Assembly (NCBI RefSeq): GCF_047496725.1
Contig: NC_132984.1
Location: 878,501 to 942,500, forward strand
Direction: 5' to 3'
From: Anoplolepis gracilipes
Lineage: Eukaryota > Arthropoda > Insecta > Hymenoptera > Formicidae
DNA: 64,000 bases
Positions 25,864-37,916 of this stretch are shown one piece after another. The stretch's first letter is position 1, and every line of letters starts with the position of its first letter. The position numbers and the translations under genes are program-made. Below the pieces are notes generated by a model. The model saw only the letters and a program-made list of their open reading frames with translations, ran no database searches and had not been told where the DNA came from.

Positions 25864-28305
25864 AATTTGTATAATTTAGTACAATTTTTTAATTAATTTT
25901 AAAATTCAGGTGATATAAGAGATAAAAAGTTATACATTATGTAGCAGAGGTATGAATTGCACGTGCAATTAATGTCAATTAACGTGTTGCAGGATCTATT
26001 ATTCTGTAATTAATTCCTAATATAATGCAATTCCTGAATTCACGTGTCATTTTAGAATTACTGTAGAATGTGTTATGATCTTATCTTAGGATTATTGATT
26101 TGCAGATTCATATGTAATTTCAAAAATTCATGTCTTTTCATATACAGGATGTTTCAAAATAAGCATGCATGAAAGCACAATAAAATTATCTGATTGTGAG
26201 TTAACAGTTTTTTCTGTAGAAAAATTGCATTTGAGTACATATAGTTTTTTAAATCAAAGTAGTTTAAAGTTGATAAAAAATCACTCTTAGTTCATTCAGC
26301 TGATATGTTATCTGGTCGATGCTTTAGTCTCTTTTATTAAAGATTTGGAAGCAAGAAATAATAATCAGTGTTTTTATTTCACAGATAATTTAATAAAAAA
26401 AATTGTCTTATCAATATTTCTACAGTAAAAATAAAGCAAGCGAATTTTCTGTAATACTAATATTGTAATTTTTAATATTATATATGTCTAGAAAAAAATC
26501 TAACGCGTTCATTATATCGTGCGAGATGTAAATCATTTTATGATTTGTTATAGTTATAATTTAAAATTTCTGACACTCAAGGAGAAGAATATAAATTTTG
26601 AAGCAAACACTTGGAATTTCATTATACAAATATTTCATACGTAACAGATGTAATTTATTTTCTGCTTAAATTTTCTTTATCAATAAATATTTGTTTACTT
26701 TAATGAAACAATTTTCAATTCACAAATAAATAAATAGTTCTTCTAAAAAAAAAAATGTTTTTTTCTAAAAGAAGCAATCGCTAACTTTCTGCTAGCCTCA
26801 ACGTGCATAAAGGTATAAAATGCACCAGGCGTCTCTCGATTCAAAATAGAAAACGCCCCACGTTCAAATTGCGAATAAATAATGTGACTTTTAGCGCAGC
26901 CATGTTTCATTTTAAAACCTGTCGCTTAAGACATACGAAAATTTCGCAAATTTTCAAATTCTTCGGACTTTTTTAACGATCAATACAACATGATCGTAAT
27001 CGAGTCGTGTTGCTTTTTTTTTTTATATTGAGAGAAAAAAAAACACATGAAGTGGAAGTTGTATGTTTGATAATGATATTAAATATACTCAAATATTTCT
27101 TGAGAAAGAGTGCGCGCATGGAATTTGAATCTATTTTCACTTTTGCTGCCATCGCTTTCGCGCCATTCGAATGGGCGCGTTTGACAATCAGAGGCGCAGG
27201 TCGTTATATATATCCAAATCAATATAGCTCCAAGATATTGATATGGATATATCAAGATTTCGTATTAGAATTTCGTGATATTGGCTGACTACTTTATTAA
27301 CTGTCTTTTTATATACTTTTTTATTTTTTTTTATTATTCTATGCTCGACATGTCTGCGTGCGTCTGCAGTGCAGTTTTTTCTAATGCAATTGTTATTTTT
27401 TTTTTTTTTAATATCCATGATAATTTAATTATCATGAGATAGTATACAATTTGGGAACAGAATTAGGGATTTTTTCATTATTAATTATATATATATATTA
27501 TTGCTTTATTATATAAAATTCAATTATGTTGAGTTTCATACATCTTTTATTGGATAAAATTTTAATTAAAACCAAATTCTTCTAAAGTTTTTCTTTTTTT
27601 TTTTTTTTTTATTTAAGTTTACGTTATGGATTTAAATAGTTTTGTTATATCAGATATAATTACTATTAATTACTTTCTCATCTTGTTTTATTAATTGATT
27701 ATTTAACATCAACGTAACTTGTATGTATAATTCTTTAGCTTATTTGTTTTATATTATTCAAATCTATTCAAATCAAATTCCAAATATTCTCGTGCAGATG
27801 GTGCGCATACATGGCGGGCTTCGCGAATGTACACGAATGCTGTATTAAGCTCAGCGTCACTTTTGACGATATTTATACTTTATTTGGAACTTGCTAGCTC
27901 ACTTTTAACAAATAGTGCACATTGCTTGAAACCACGCCACAAGTTTCCCGGAAAAATGTAGTATGATAAAGTTGAAAAAGGAAAAAAAAAAAAAAAAAAA
28001 AAGAGCAAGATTTTTTTTTTTTTTTTTAAAGAAGTTTCGAGGTAATAAAAAAAATTTGACACCGAGGGAAATTCGTGGTCACGTGGTTGTACGTCATAGA
28101 CATACGGTGTAGTATTAGATATAGACATCTCGACTTCCTCCTTCGATGATTGTAATACCTTACATCGATTCTTCTCAATAGTTTGAGAGTAGTTTTGATT
28201 TGAACATTTAAGTAGTGAGAGAGAATCAGTGAAATCATGAAAACGTAATCTCACACATAATTTCTGCTGCAACTCGTAGTTGTCGCGTGGCTGACTTCCG
28301 GACAA

Positions 28306-28342
<37 letters not shown>

Positions 28343-28549
28343 AAAAGAGAGAAAGAGAAAGAGATAAGGCAGTCGTGCGGCGGAAAAGTTTCAAAGTGAA
28401 ATTGCGTTCACCTTTAGCATCCCAGTAGATCTCCATGCAAGTACGAGCTTTGTACTTTCCACCAGTGATTATCTAGGCTCGCATGCTCCAAACGTTTTTT
28501 CCTTGGCGATGAGGAGTGCGCGATCGCCCACTCTTATGAGAAAGAAAAG

Positions 28550-28581
<32 letters not shown>

Positions 28582-28910
28582 AAAATCGAAGGGGGCGGTC
28601 GTGTCCCCTGCTATTAATATCATTGTTTTTATAATCGTGCATGTTTTTTTCTTTTGATATGCTGTTTTTAATCGATTTAATCTCACGATTTCGCTTTCAA
28701 CATTGTTACTTCATCTAATCGTTCGATCCCTCCTTCGAATTATAAAATCCAACTTCGCAAAGGCAGGATCGAGCGGGTCTAATGTTTATCATTTGGAATC
28801 GTCGTATTGTTGTGTGATCATCGTAGTTTCATAAATCGAGACGTCGCCCCGGAAAACTCGCCTGTGCCTTAAAATATTGTATTCTTTTCGAATCTACCTA
28901 AAAGAGAGAA

Positions 28911-28955
<45 letters not shown>

Positions 28956-31010
28956 TATTTTGCATACGTTTTTCATTATTTTTGTATATTATTTTTGCTA
29001 AATTTCGACCAACCGGCGGCGAGATTTCCCAGCGTCACGATGGCTGCATGTGCATGATTAATAGGATTTGTACACTTGTTAATAGTGAGTTTAAGCAAAG
29101 TAGCTAGTAAATACGCTAGTCGGTACTGAATAAGAGTGTCCTCATAACGATCTAGAGATCATCGGGAGCGAAAAATTAAAAGCCTTGGACATGCAGGTTT
29201 ACTTCTTATTTTTTTTTTTTTTTTTTTTTTATTCGGCATCTCTATAGTTTTAAAAATATATTCTCTCATTTTGGAATATATTCTCTTTCGACATTTTTTT
29301 ACAAAGATTTCTTTAGAGAAGCGACGCATTCTTTTTATTCTTTTTTTTTATATATATATTGCTGAACATGTTTACTTTATTTCACGGATCGAAATTGCAG
29401 AATTCACAAATACAGTTTCTTTCCGATGATCCAGTTTGTCTCGAGAACACATCTTGTCCACGGAAGCATTTCGATGAATCACCGTCCGACAGAAAAAAAA
29501 ATATATATATACAAACTCTTGATATTGGTTATCGATACCATTTAACATGGATCGTTGAAAGTAGAGAGGTAGCAAAATATGAAAAAGATACAGCATCTGA
29601 ATACAGCGTCGAACTGCTCATTGGGACAAATCGAGGAAGTGAAAGAGAAAAAGAGTGTACATGAGAGAGAGAAAAAAAAAACAGCGATAGACACTTTTAC
29701 CATTAAGCCGTACTAGCATTAATATTACAATCGGTTGTGACTGATTCGATTATTGTTTGCACCGTGACACATAGACATTTAACTTATTACTTCCCAGAGG
29801 TTGCGCGAACGTGCGGGTAGACCAGCGATTTCAAGATTGTCAAACAAATTATCAGCCAGTGTACAAGATGGTACATTTTAAACTGACAAAACCGACGATT
29901 AATGCAATTAATTCTTCAATTTCAACCGTCAGTATTTAATTACTTTGGAAAGGAGTTCTAAGAATCACTAGGAATTGTCACATAAAAAGTCCATAAAGTT
30001 TGGATTATTGGATTTAATTTTCTGAATTCTTGGAATTCTCATCGCTCTTTAAAATTATTTATCTTTCAATTAACTTTTCCGATTCCTCGTATTCTTAGAT
30101 CGTAGGAAATTCTCTATATGAATATTTATCTAGATATGAAAGTAAAGTATTTGCATCGTCGATCGCAAGCTCTTGATCTCGCAGAACACATTCGTGTTGA
30201 AAACTTGTTGAACCCTGAATCGTTTGTCTCCGCTGATTCGGCCAACCTCTGGTCATATCATGAACAATTTGGTGTGGGCTGACATTTATGTTAGAGAATA
30301 TATCCATCTCCCTCAACACCAGCGCGATCGCGCACACGACGCCTAGAGGACAATCCTCTTTCTGGAAGATTTGCTCTTTTAAAAATACTTTCGATAACGA
30401 TTACAATTTTTCAAATTCTTATTTAAAAAATCGTGCGACAAAAAGTACACTCGGGAATTTAAATAAGTATTTTTTAAGAACATCTCTTTTGACTAATATG
30501 ATTAGAGAAGCGAAATTTTACTGTCTCATCTTTTTTATTTATTTATTTATTTATTTATTTTTTTTTTTTTCCCAAATAAAATAGAAACTTTCACTCACTC
30601 TCTGATTGGTTTTCGCGTTGTCTATTCCTTTCAATTTGTCGGCTCTTGATGTCACGTGTAAAGATACATATTTGGAAGGATCATTAGCCTCTTGATGGCG
30701 GCGGCACGTAGCGCATGGTGCGATTTAGATAATTAAAAGGATTAGAGAAAAAAAAAAATAGGCGGCCGAGCGTCTCGCGACGTCGCGATGCGGCCGGTCG
30801 CTGGACGTTAACTACTTACTATACTACACACGATTCCGAGGATCTTTTAATCATGTTTAACCTTTATCTCTGGATATTTGCAGAAATTTGTGGTTTGCTG
30901 AGTCTTGTCACGACTTTTTGAATGTGTGGAGTCTGATATGTGTATATAGTCTTACATGCTATATATGCATATATGTATAAATATATTTTATATTTATATA
31001 TATACATACA

Positions 31011-31069
<59 letters not shown>

Positions 31070-33203
31070 ATATATATACATAACTATCGTACCACTATAC
31101 TCATTGTATAAATTACACATTCACTGCCCCGAAAAAAAAAAAAAAAAAAAAAAAAAGAGAGAGAAAGAGAGAGATGTAGAGCCTCTTCTTCTCGAATTTG
31201 ACTTGTAAAAATCGCGTCTCGTCATCGCTGGCGATGACGAGGATCACGACGATGATGAGGATAATGATAATGATGGTATAATAATGATGATGACGAGGAT
31301 GTTAATAATGATTATGATTATAATGACAATGATGACGATGTTGATGATGATATAATGATGATGATGTTGAGATGGACTACCGTTCTCACATCGCGAGTCC
31401 TTTGATTATTTGGGCTTGTTTTAACATCACTTTTTTGGAGCAACCGTTATCCTTTTTACCTCCTAGCTTTATTTTAGCTCTGTTTTGTCGTTTTTTGTTT
31501 TTCAAATGCGGCCGAGCCTCGGGATTTGTTAATTTTATATTTAGATTAATGCTTAACCCGTTATGCCCAAAAGAATCATTCTGCTTTTCATGTATTGTTG
31601 CAAATACATAAATAAAATGAAACATAAAAGTATAATTAAAGAGTACATTGGAATATAACGGGTTAATGACAGTGATTGAGAAAACAAAATAAACGGATGT
31701 ATTGTTAAGATTTTGGATAATTGCATTAACCGCCCTGAATCTATTTTTCTGATGCATGTAATCGCGAATGAGGATGCTGATGAACAATGTTTCAATCAAT
31801 AAGAAGTCCCAAAAACGCAAATTCAAAGTTTACACAACTGCCAAATTTTTCTTATTCTTAAAACATATATTTTCAAGTTTTTAAAGTCCATCGAGATTAA
31901 AGTTTTCAAGTAATAAAATTTAGCAAAATAAAATCTGAATTATATATATTAAATTTTTAAATATTTAATCACATTCCAAATTTTATACAAACGAGTGTTG
32001 AATATTCCAAGTATATTATAAAATGTTTCAATTAAAAAAAAAAACATTTAAACATTGAACTTTATACGGATTGAAAGGGCGCTTGTAATAATACAAGATA
32101 TTAACAATCTTGAAGATTTTATATATTCGAATAAATATTGACATATTTTAATTTAAGTGGATCCCTCAGGCTCGACCTGTTAGACGAATGTATTTGGCTT
32201 CTACTTTGATTGCGTAACGCTATTTGCTTTGAGATCGGTTTCGTATCAAATCTTAGTTCTAGAAGTAAAGGTTGCTCAATGACGAATCATTGTTTGAGAA
32301 TAACCGTCGGTGAATCGGCAGAAATTGAACTTTGATTAACAAAATTTTGAAATGGAATTCACACACAGAAAGAAACATTTATAAATATTTGATAAAAAAT
32401 ATTGGCGATTTATAATTTTTAAAATCCGATAAAATCTATTAATATTATATCAAATTATTCTCAAGCGTGATTCGTTTTAACTCCTTAAGCGTGGATCCAT
32501 TTATGTGGATGATCTATTAGCAATCTCGATGGATCCTCGAGAGGGTATGGTTTAAGGTGATCAACTTCTCGAAAAAAAAAGAATATATTTGACAAATATT
32601 TGAAAACTCTAACGCAAAGATTTTCGATTGTTCAATTAAAATTAAAATTATTTTATATTTCAAATGATAAAGATCTTTGCTTTTTCACTGTCCTTTTTAG
32701 CTTAATTTTTTATCGATAATTCTTTCTTCTTTAAAAGAGAGCATCTATATTAGTTATATTAAATATAAAAATGTTAATCTTATTTTATTTATATTTAAAA
32801 AAAAAGGAATTTATATTTTTCAGAGAAATAAAATATTAGTTTCATTAATTTCGAGAGGGTAACGAAATCTAAACTTAGTTGACTAAAATCTTTCAAGATG
32901 AGGAGTTGATCATCTTGTAAATGTTTTTATAAAACAAAGGTCCGCCTGCGCCCCGGAAATTCATGTTGGGCGAAATAAAAGCTCAAAGAAGGCTCCGGGT
33001 GCGACAGGCGGGCATGATATCTTCGGTTATTTCTTTTCACCATTATTTAGTGACTAACATTGTTTGAGCTTTAAATAGTACCTTGATCAAAACGGTGTAT
33101 GTCATGTGTAAGATATACTTGGGTGTGGGAGTACTATTCTGGAGGTCGGTAGCGCGTTGGACGATCTCTCTCTGTTATGGCGAAAATTTCTTTCTTTTTT
33201 CTT

Positions 33204-33236
<33 letters not shown>

Positions 33237-36004
33237 CTATTTTTTCACAAACACAATTCTATAAAAACGCGAATTATTTCGAATTAAAGCCGTTTTCGAA
33301 GCAGTTAGTCTGAAACGATTTAATTTAAATTTAAAAGGAAATATCATTTTGAAGCTAATAAATTGAAATGATTCTGGGAAACATATTTTTTGAAGCAGTT
33401 TTCTCTTCAAGATATTTTATATTATTATTAATATTTATCTCTTGTTATTTATAAATAACTTTACTTAATTCAACGTTTTATCTTGAGATTTCTTTACTAC
33501 ATTTTAACAATTAAATTTTACATTTTAGATTAATTTTTAAACTAAATATTTGAACTAATTTTTAATCATGTTTTTACATTGTTAAGTAACAATTATAATT
33601 ATGCTATCGGATTCGCGTCTCACAATTATCTTGACAGAGAAGAACAATAATTGAGTCTCTCTCATGAAATCGAAGATTCGTTTCGACTGCTCCGAATTAT
33701 TTTGAATCGTCGATTTTTTAAAGAACCAATAAATATCGAAAAAATAGTTGCCAATATCATAATTGCAGAACCATATCAGAGAAGAAGATCCAACCGCGCC
33801 CCGATCTCGACGACGCGCTCTACGCGTGCTCGACGCGGTTAACAGTCGCACGATCTGTCAGGATGAAGCACAGATCGTGTTCCTCGATACCGCGTCGTGG
33901 ACGTGGACGGTGCGCCGGCACTCGTCCTTTCTGGCAGTGTGGTACCACGTACCATGTTGGCTTAGATTGAACACACACACACATGTCGTTCACGACCTGC
34001 GAATTCAGTGAAGCTGCATTTCGCATTGCCTTGTGTTGCAGCGTATCCGGTGGCCCCGCACCCACCGACCGGCTTTGTCCCCGCGCCAACGCAACCCCCA
34101 ACCTACGGTGGTAAGACTGTGTGATTTCTATTATTTCACTCCTGTCAAGCTACTAGCAGAGCCACTGTGGCATAAAATATATTTAAATAAAATTTTAATA
34201 TATTAAAAATAAAATTTAATATATTAAAATATTAAAATAAAAATAATATAATTTATCATTAAAAGCTATTTATATAATTATTCCGAATTATTCTGACTCG
34301 TTACTTATTATTGGAGCAGAAATTTTGTCATTTTTTTTTTTTTTTGTAGATGTTTATTCGTTTCTCAAAAAGAATATAAAAAAATTTCGCTTAATTGCTG
34401 CAAAATTTTAGGAGCTGTTTATATAAATTTTTTAATCAATATAATTTAGATTTTTCAGCTCCGTTTCTCTCTTTCTCTTTCTTATGTCAAAGCACTTATA
34501 TCAACTATTGTAATTTTTAAAAGAGTTTTTGGATTAATTAATGAAATTAAAAGCAAATCTTTATGCGAACTTATTTAGTTCTATTCAAGAGAAAAGTAAA
34601 TAAAAATATTTGTTTTAAAGTTTTGTCATACTTTCTCATGTTAATATAACAAAGTAAATCAAATATGTATCACTACCCTCTACAGACTGTATATAATGAA
34701 AATTTATTTATTAGTCTATAGTGAAAAAGACAAAGTTTTATGTAACTATTTTTTTCGGATCACATTGGACCGTCAAAGCTGCTTTTAGATTACATTGAGT
34801 ATTGATTGTACATGAGTTTAATGTGACTAAAGTTTTATACTAGCTATATATTGAGCGATTCTGATAACATGTATCCAATAGTTGCAGGCGCCGCACCCTA
34901 TGGAGTATTTCCCAATCAACCTCAATTATATGCAACGCAAGGTCCACCACCACCGACATATGACCAAACCCTTACGCATCCTATGGTGAGAGTTATCGTT
35001 TAATTTTTTTATTTTTATAAAAATCTTAAAAAGGGAGTCTGAACTTGTATAATAAATGTGTTTAGATGTATCAACCAATGTACGGACAGGGATATCCTCT
35101 GCAATATTATCCACCGGGATACCCATTGCAATATTATCCGCCATTGGCTGCGACAACAGCGTATTATCCTGCTATGCAGCCCGCTCCTGTAAGGCCCACT
35201 ATTATGGTACCTGTAAGTACCTGTATCGATGTATATGTAGAAGATATTTTTTTCATTCAAAAAAATGATCTTGAACACAAATTTTCTAGATGTAAAAAAT
35301 TAACCGAAACAGATAAATTATTAGCAAATACTGTGATACTACATATATTTTTTTTGTACTTAATCAATTTAAATGACAGAGACAGAATTTATATCTGTAC
35401 TATTAGTGTAACTTAGATAGAAAATTTTTCTGCGATGCCTATCTTTAAGGCCTATTGTCAAAGATAATTATATTTGTGATTAATATTTGGCAATGGGATC
35501 TAAATTTTCTAGAGGTATTGCTAGAATATTGCTGCTATAAATTGCTATACGTGACAAACAATATTCTAACAGATACAAAAAGTAGCGATAAATTTTCATT
35601 GAGACATCTAGAAATCTATCTACATTAGCAAAATATTTTTTTGAGTGTTCCTTCATTATTCGCTAGGTTTTTCCAAAAAGACGTATATTATTAATTTTAC
35701 TTAGGATATATACAGAATGCTCTTTTTCTAATTGCTATTTTTAATAACACATTTTTAAATCGGTTAATAAAAGAAACATGACATGTCACAAGCACACTTA
35801 ACATTAGTAATATTTATTTTGCAGAACGGTTTCGATGGTACCCGGTTCGACGGCATCTCGCAGCCGGTGTTGCCACCACCACCACCCGGAGTGGCCGCGA
35901 ACGCTGCACAATTGGCCGCGATGGCTGGTCATAGCGTAGCTTTATCGCAAAAGAAGGGTTCGTTCCTAGGAGGAGGAACGGAGGGCGGTTATACCTTTTG
36001 GTAA
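21145..36004 (+). CDS. DAZAP2: DAZ-associated protein 2 (DAZAP2/PRTB)
   Basis: Five exons close in phase: 21145-21160, 34042-34110, 34888-34985, 35066-35212 and 35825-36004, giving 169 residues (human 168). The first exon codes only MTDKK plus one base. The chain is proline- and tyrosine-rich: PHPPTGFVPAPTQPPTYG, then GPPPPTYDQT, which contains a PPxY motif for WW-domain ligases. The diagnostic C-terminus is VLPPPPPGVAANAAQLAAM followed by GGTEGGYTFW, as in DAZAP2. In vertebrates it binds DAZ, SMAD4, TCF4 and NEDD4-type ligases and affects stress granules. The 12.9 kb first intron is far longer than any other in the window, and a candidate gene runs antisense across exons 2-5. Confidence 0.93.
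21598..21652. repeat. (GA)n microsatellite
   Basis: An interrupted GAGA run near the start of DAZAP2 intron 1. Confidence 0.95.
23689..24377. mobile_element. Degenerate foldback/MITE-like element
   Basis: The left end CAGGCTGAG..ATCGTAGCACAACTAAA is mirrored by the right end, whose reverse complement reads CAGGATTAATC..ATCATAACACAACTAAAA. Similarity continues inward for about 120 bp (an AAAAATAA block, then a T-run, GTACAA and TTTCGAAAA-like sequence). No coding capacity remains. Confidence 0.6.
24679..24760. repeat. (AG)n microsatellite
   Basis: An AG run interrupted by TGTGTGAGATTG and similar breaks. Confidence 0.95.
24874..24946 (-). other. Candidate terminal coding exon, minus strand
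   Basis: A very long polypyrimidine tract (a run of about 20 T on the minus strand) ends in TTTATTTCAG. It is followed by an open frame YRSVMQEERNKDPRMATWNG, then LSE and a stop. Codon use looks coding-like, but no partner exon was found, so it may be chance. Confidence 0.25.
25143..25197. repeat. (AT)n microsatellite
   Basis: An uninterrupted TA run of about 54 bp. Confidence 0.97.
25290..25500 (+). other. GC-rich intronic island with possible alternative DAZAP2 exon
   Basis: It contrasts with its AT flanks. ATG at 25412 opens MFAADHYKDDLIPV, followed by GTAGGT at 25455. Spliced to the DAZAP2 exon at 34042 it stays in frame. Used as a cassette after the TTTGCAG acceptor (25422-25454, 33 nt) it also preserves frame. 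Confidence 0.25.
28300..28363. repeat. (GA)n microsatellite
   Basis: A GA run with AAA interruptions between two exon-like minus-strand segments. Confidence 0.95.
28414..28532 (-). other. Candidate exon island with two competing minus-strand frames
   Basis: One frame begins after a long pyrimidine tract ending CATAAG and reads WAIAHSSSPRKKRLEHASL, then DNHWWKVQSSYLHGDLLGC and a stop. A second starts after AGCCTAG (from 28472) and reads IITGGKYKARTCMEIYWDAK to a GTGAAC donor at 28411. At most one is real, and I recognise neither. Confidence 0.25.
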
Positions 36005-36694
36005 ATCGTCGAGCCACCTTTTGTGTAACATACATACATGTAGACACATGTATACTACTCATTACATTACATTAACTGTTGGAAACGCTGTGTTGTCGAG
36101 GCGATGAGATTATGTAGGCAACTTCTGGTAGAGCTCCGCTTTTAGGCCATTGCACGTGGAAATGTTTTAGGTAATCGTAAGATATAAGCAAACCAACCAA
36201 CTGTCAAACACTCTTCCTACCTCGTAGTGGAATGTTTGACCACTGTGAGTGGTTGGTTAGCTTACGGCCTTATAGTTATGACCGAAATTTTTTTACGTGC
36301 AATAGCTTTCTCTCACTGCTATTGGAGACAACACATACACATAATACACACATACATATACTATGTTACATCGATATTTATTAATATTGATAAAACGTGT
36401 GGGCGGACTAATCACACAGACACACACACGCACAACACAACACAACAGCATACATACAAACACATGTAAACATAAGCAGCAATCGTGAGAGTTCTTACAC
36501 GATTCACCTACGGCGATATTTGCGATCGATAGAAGCAATCCAATGATCTCAAGGACACTGTCGCCGTATCTTGGTGATCGATTTGCGTATTTCATGTATT
36601 GTTGAACTGGAGAGAGAATCGTCTTGGCCGAGAAAGACTCGGACATGATGACGCTCATCGAACATACTAAAAAGATAGTTTTTTGAAAGCTCAT
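30095..36694 (-). CDS. Candidate two-exon membrane protein gene antisense to DAZAP2 (unrecognised)
   Basis: Exon 36508-36694 and exon 30095-30342 join in phase (donor GTAG|GTGAAT, acceptor TCCTCTAG|GC) to give 144 residues. The first exon opens with a clear signal peptide (MSFQKTIFLVCSMSVIMSES). The junction completes one long hydrophobic helix: SVLEIIGLLLSIANIAVG continued by VVCAIALVLREM. A hydrophilic tail follows (DMTRGWPNQRRQTIQG, ending DKYSYREFPTI). Codon use in both exons is markedly more coding-like than the surroundings. The intron spans DAZAP2 exons 2-5 on the other strand, and the first exon lies about 500 bp beyond the DAZAP2 stop. I do not recognise the family. The exons could instead belong to separate genes, or the open frames could be chance. 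Confidence 0.4.
31018..31075. repeat. (AT)n microsatellite
   Basis: A TA run ending in TGTGTGTG. Confidence 0.95.
31229..31374. repeat. (GAT)n-rich degenerate trinucleotide tract
   Basis: About 145 bp of GATGAT/AATGAT/GACGAT units, preceded by a perfect 11-bp inverted repeat. Confidence 0.9.
35259..35647 (+). mobile_element. Dispersed repeat, copy 1 (DAZAP2 intron 4)
   Basis: It shares long stretches (AACAGATAAATTATTAGC-type start aside: TTTCTAGATGTAAAAAATTAA, TATCTTTAAGGCCTATTGTC, ATCTATCTACATTAGCAAAA) with 57582-57876 in the same orientation. Copy 1 carries about 110 bp more in the middle. There is no coding capacity; it is probably a non-autonomous transposon relic. Confidence 0.75.
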
Positions 36695-37882
36695 CGTTCC
36701 ATGGAAATCGGGATGAAAGCATTAAACGAGTTTTGAAGGATCCAATAATCCGAAAGTTTCGAGCCCAAGATTATCCGTGATTGTCAAGAAAAAACGTCCG
36801 CTACTGGGCCATAGATCCGAGGTAACGGAAATTCAGAATTTCTGCGATTGACATTTTTTAGAATTTAGAAAGCGCAAAAACTTTAATTTACTAATGTATG
36901 TGAAATCTAAAAGAATCGAAGAATATCTGGCTCTGGAATTCCAAGAAAAGTTTGAAGTTTTAAGAATATTTTAGAATTTCAATGTGTGTTCCTCACATAC
37001 ATACACACAGGTACACAGGAAGTTTGTTCTTTTTAGCTGAACTGAGGAACGGAAGAAAATGAAATAGATATAAATTTAGAAATTAGGAGAGAAATAGGAA
37101 AGAAAATAGGAAAGAAAGAGAGGAAAAATAATAAATAAGTGCAACAAGTTCTGCTAAAAAAGATTTATATACTGGAAAATCCTCGAATTTTCATAATCTA
37201 AAGTTTTAGAACATTAACGATACAATCTCCAGTTGAATTGTTTAAGAAAATAAAATAATAATTGAAATTTATGATCTTGATTTTTTTCTCAAGATTTAAA
37301 TAGAGTTCTAGCATCGGTTTAATAGCCTCTATTCAAGGATTCAAAACTCTAAAAAAATCTAAAAAAAAAGACAAAAAAATCTAAAAATGTTTAATTTTCC
37401 GATTAAATTTTCTTACATTTAATTAAAAACTTGACGAGATGAAATACTAAGAATCTATGGTCATAAATTTCTGAAAGCTTATCTTTAGTAATCCGTGTAA
37501 GGATCCACAGTATCGGAGGATCAGGCTCGAAGCAGTCGTTGTGTCTTTTTTACGAAAAAGATATTGCAAGAATGTTATTTTACGATGAACTAACTAGTTA
37601 GACCAGGAAAAGATGGATTAATGCTATTGATGAGAAGCGATCGATGTCGCTGCGCTCATCAAAGCAGAAGTAAGAATCAAGAATAGAATGCATGAGCCCA
37701 ATGTCGACTATTGTAGGAATTCACGTGACATATTGCGTTGATATTTATATTTAAATTATTGTTATTTAAACAATTTATTTGCAGACCCTCCTTAGAGACA
37801 GAATCATCAGTGCGACATGTTTCAACAATTAATTTTGTATCTAGAGAGACTGTAAGCAAAAAGAATGAGAGAGAAAATGAGA

Positions 37883-37916
<34 letters not shown>

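Larger units (their letters stand above)
21161..34041. other. Large first intron of DAZAP2
   Basis: It is mostly AT-rich with microsatellites: GA at 21598-21652, 24679-24760 and 28300-28363; AT at 25143-25197, 28918-28950 and 31018-31075; long A or T runs near 24960, 25830, 28555 and 33210. GC-richer islands interrupt it near 24.8, 25.3, 28.45, 29.45, 30.1-30.35, 30.75, 32.95 and 33.85 kb; they may be enhancers or exons of nested genes. A degenerate foldback element lies at 23.7-24.4 kb. Confidence 0.7.

Noticed and set aside
29372..29600. Cysteine-containing open frames on both strands near 29.45 kb
   Set aside because: The best minus-strand frame has no AG acceptor after its pyrimidine tract, and the plus-strand frame lacks a donor. 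No support beyond an open frame.
31386..31826. 146-residue minus-strand open frame
   Set aside because: AT-driven composition with poly-Asn/Lys stretches, no domain, no conserved pattern and no splice context.
33130..33180. tRNA-like A-box (GGTCGGTAGCGCGTTGGAC)
   Set aside because: No B-box (GGTTCGA-type), acceptor stem or anticodon arm follows at the right distance; the region runs into a T-rich tract.
35066..35416. Extended 116-residue frame from DAZAP2 exon 4
   Set aside because: It reads past the GTAAGT donor at 35213 into the intronic dispersed repeat; the spliced form matches DAZAP2.
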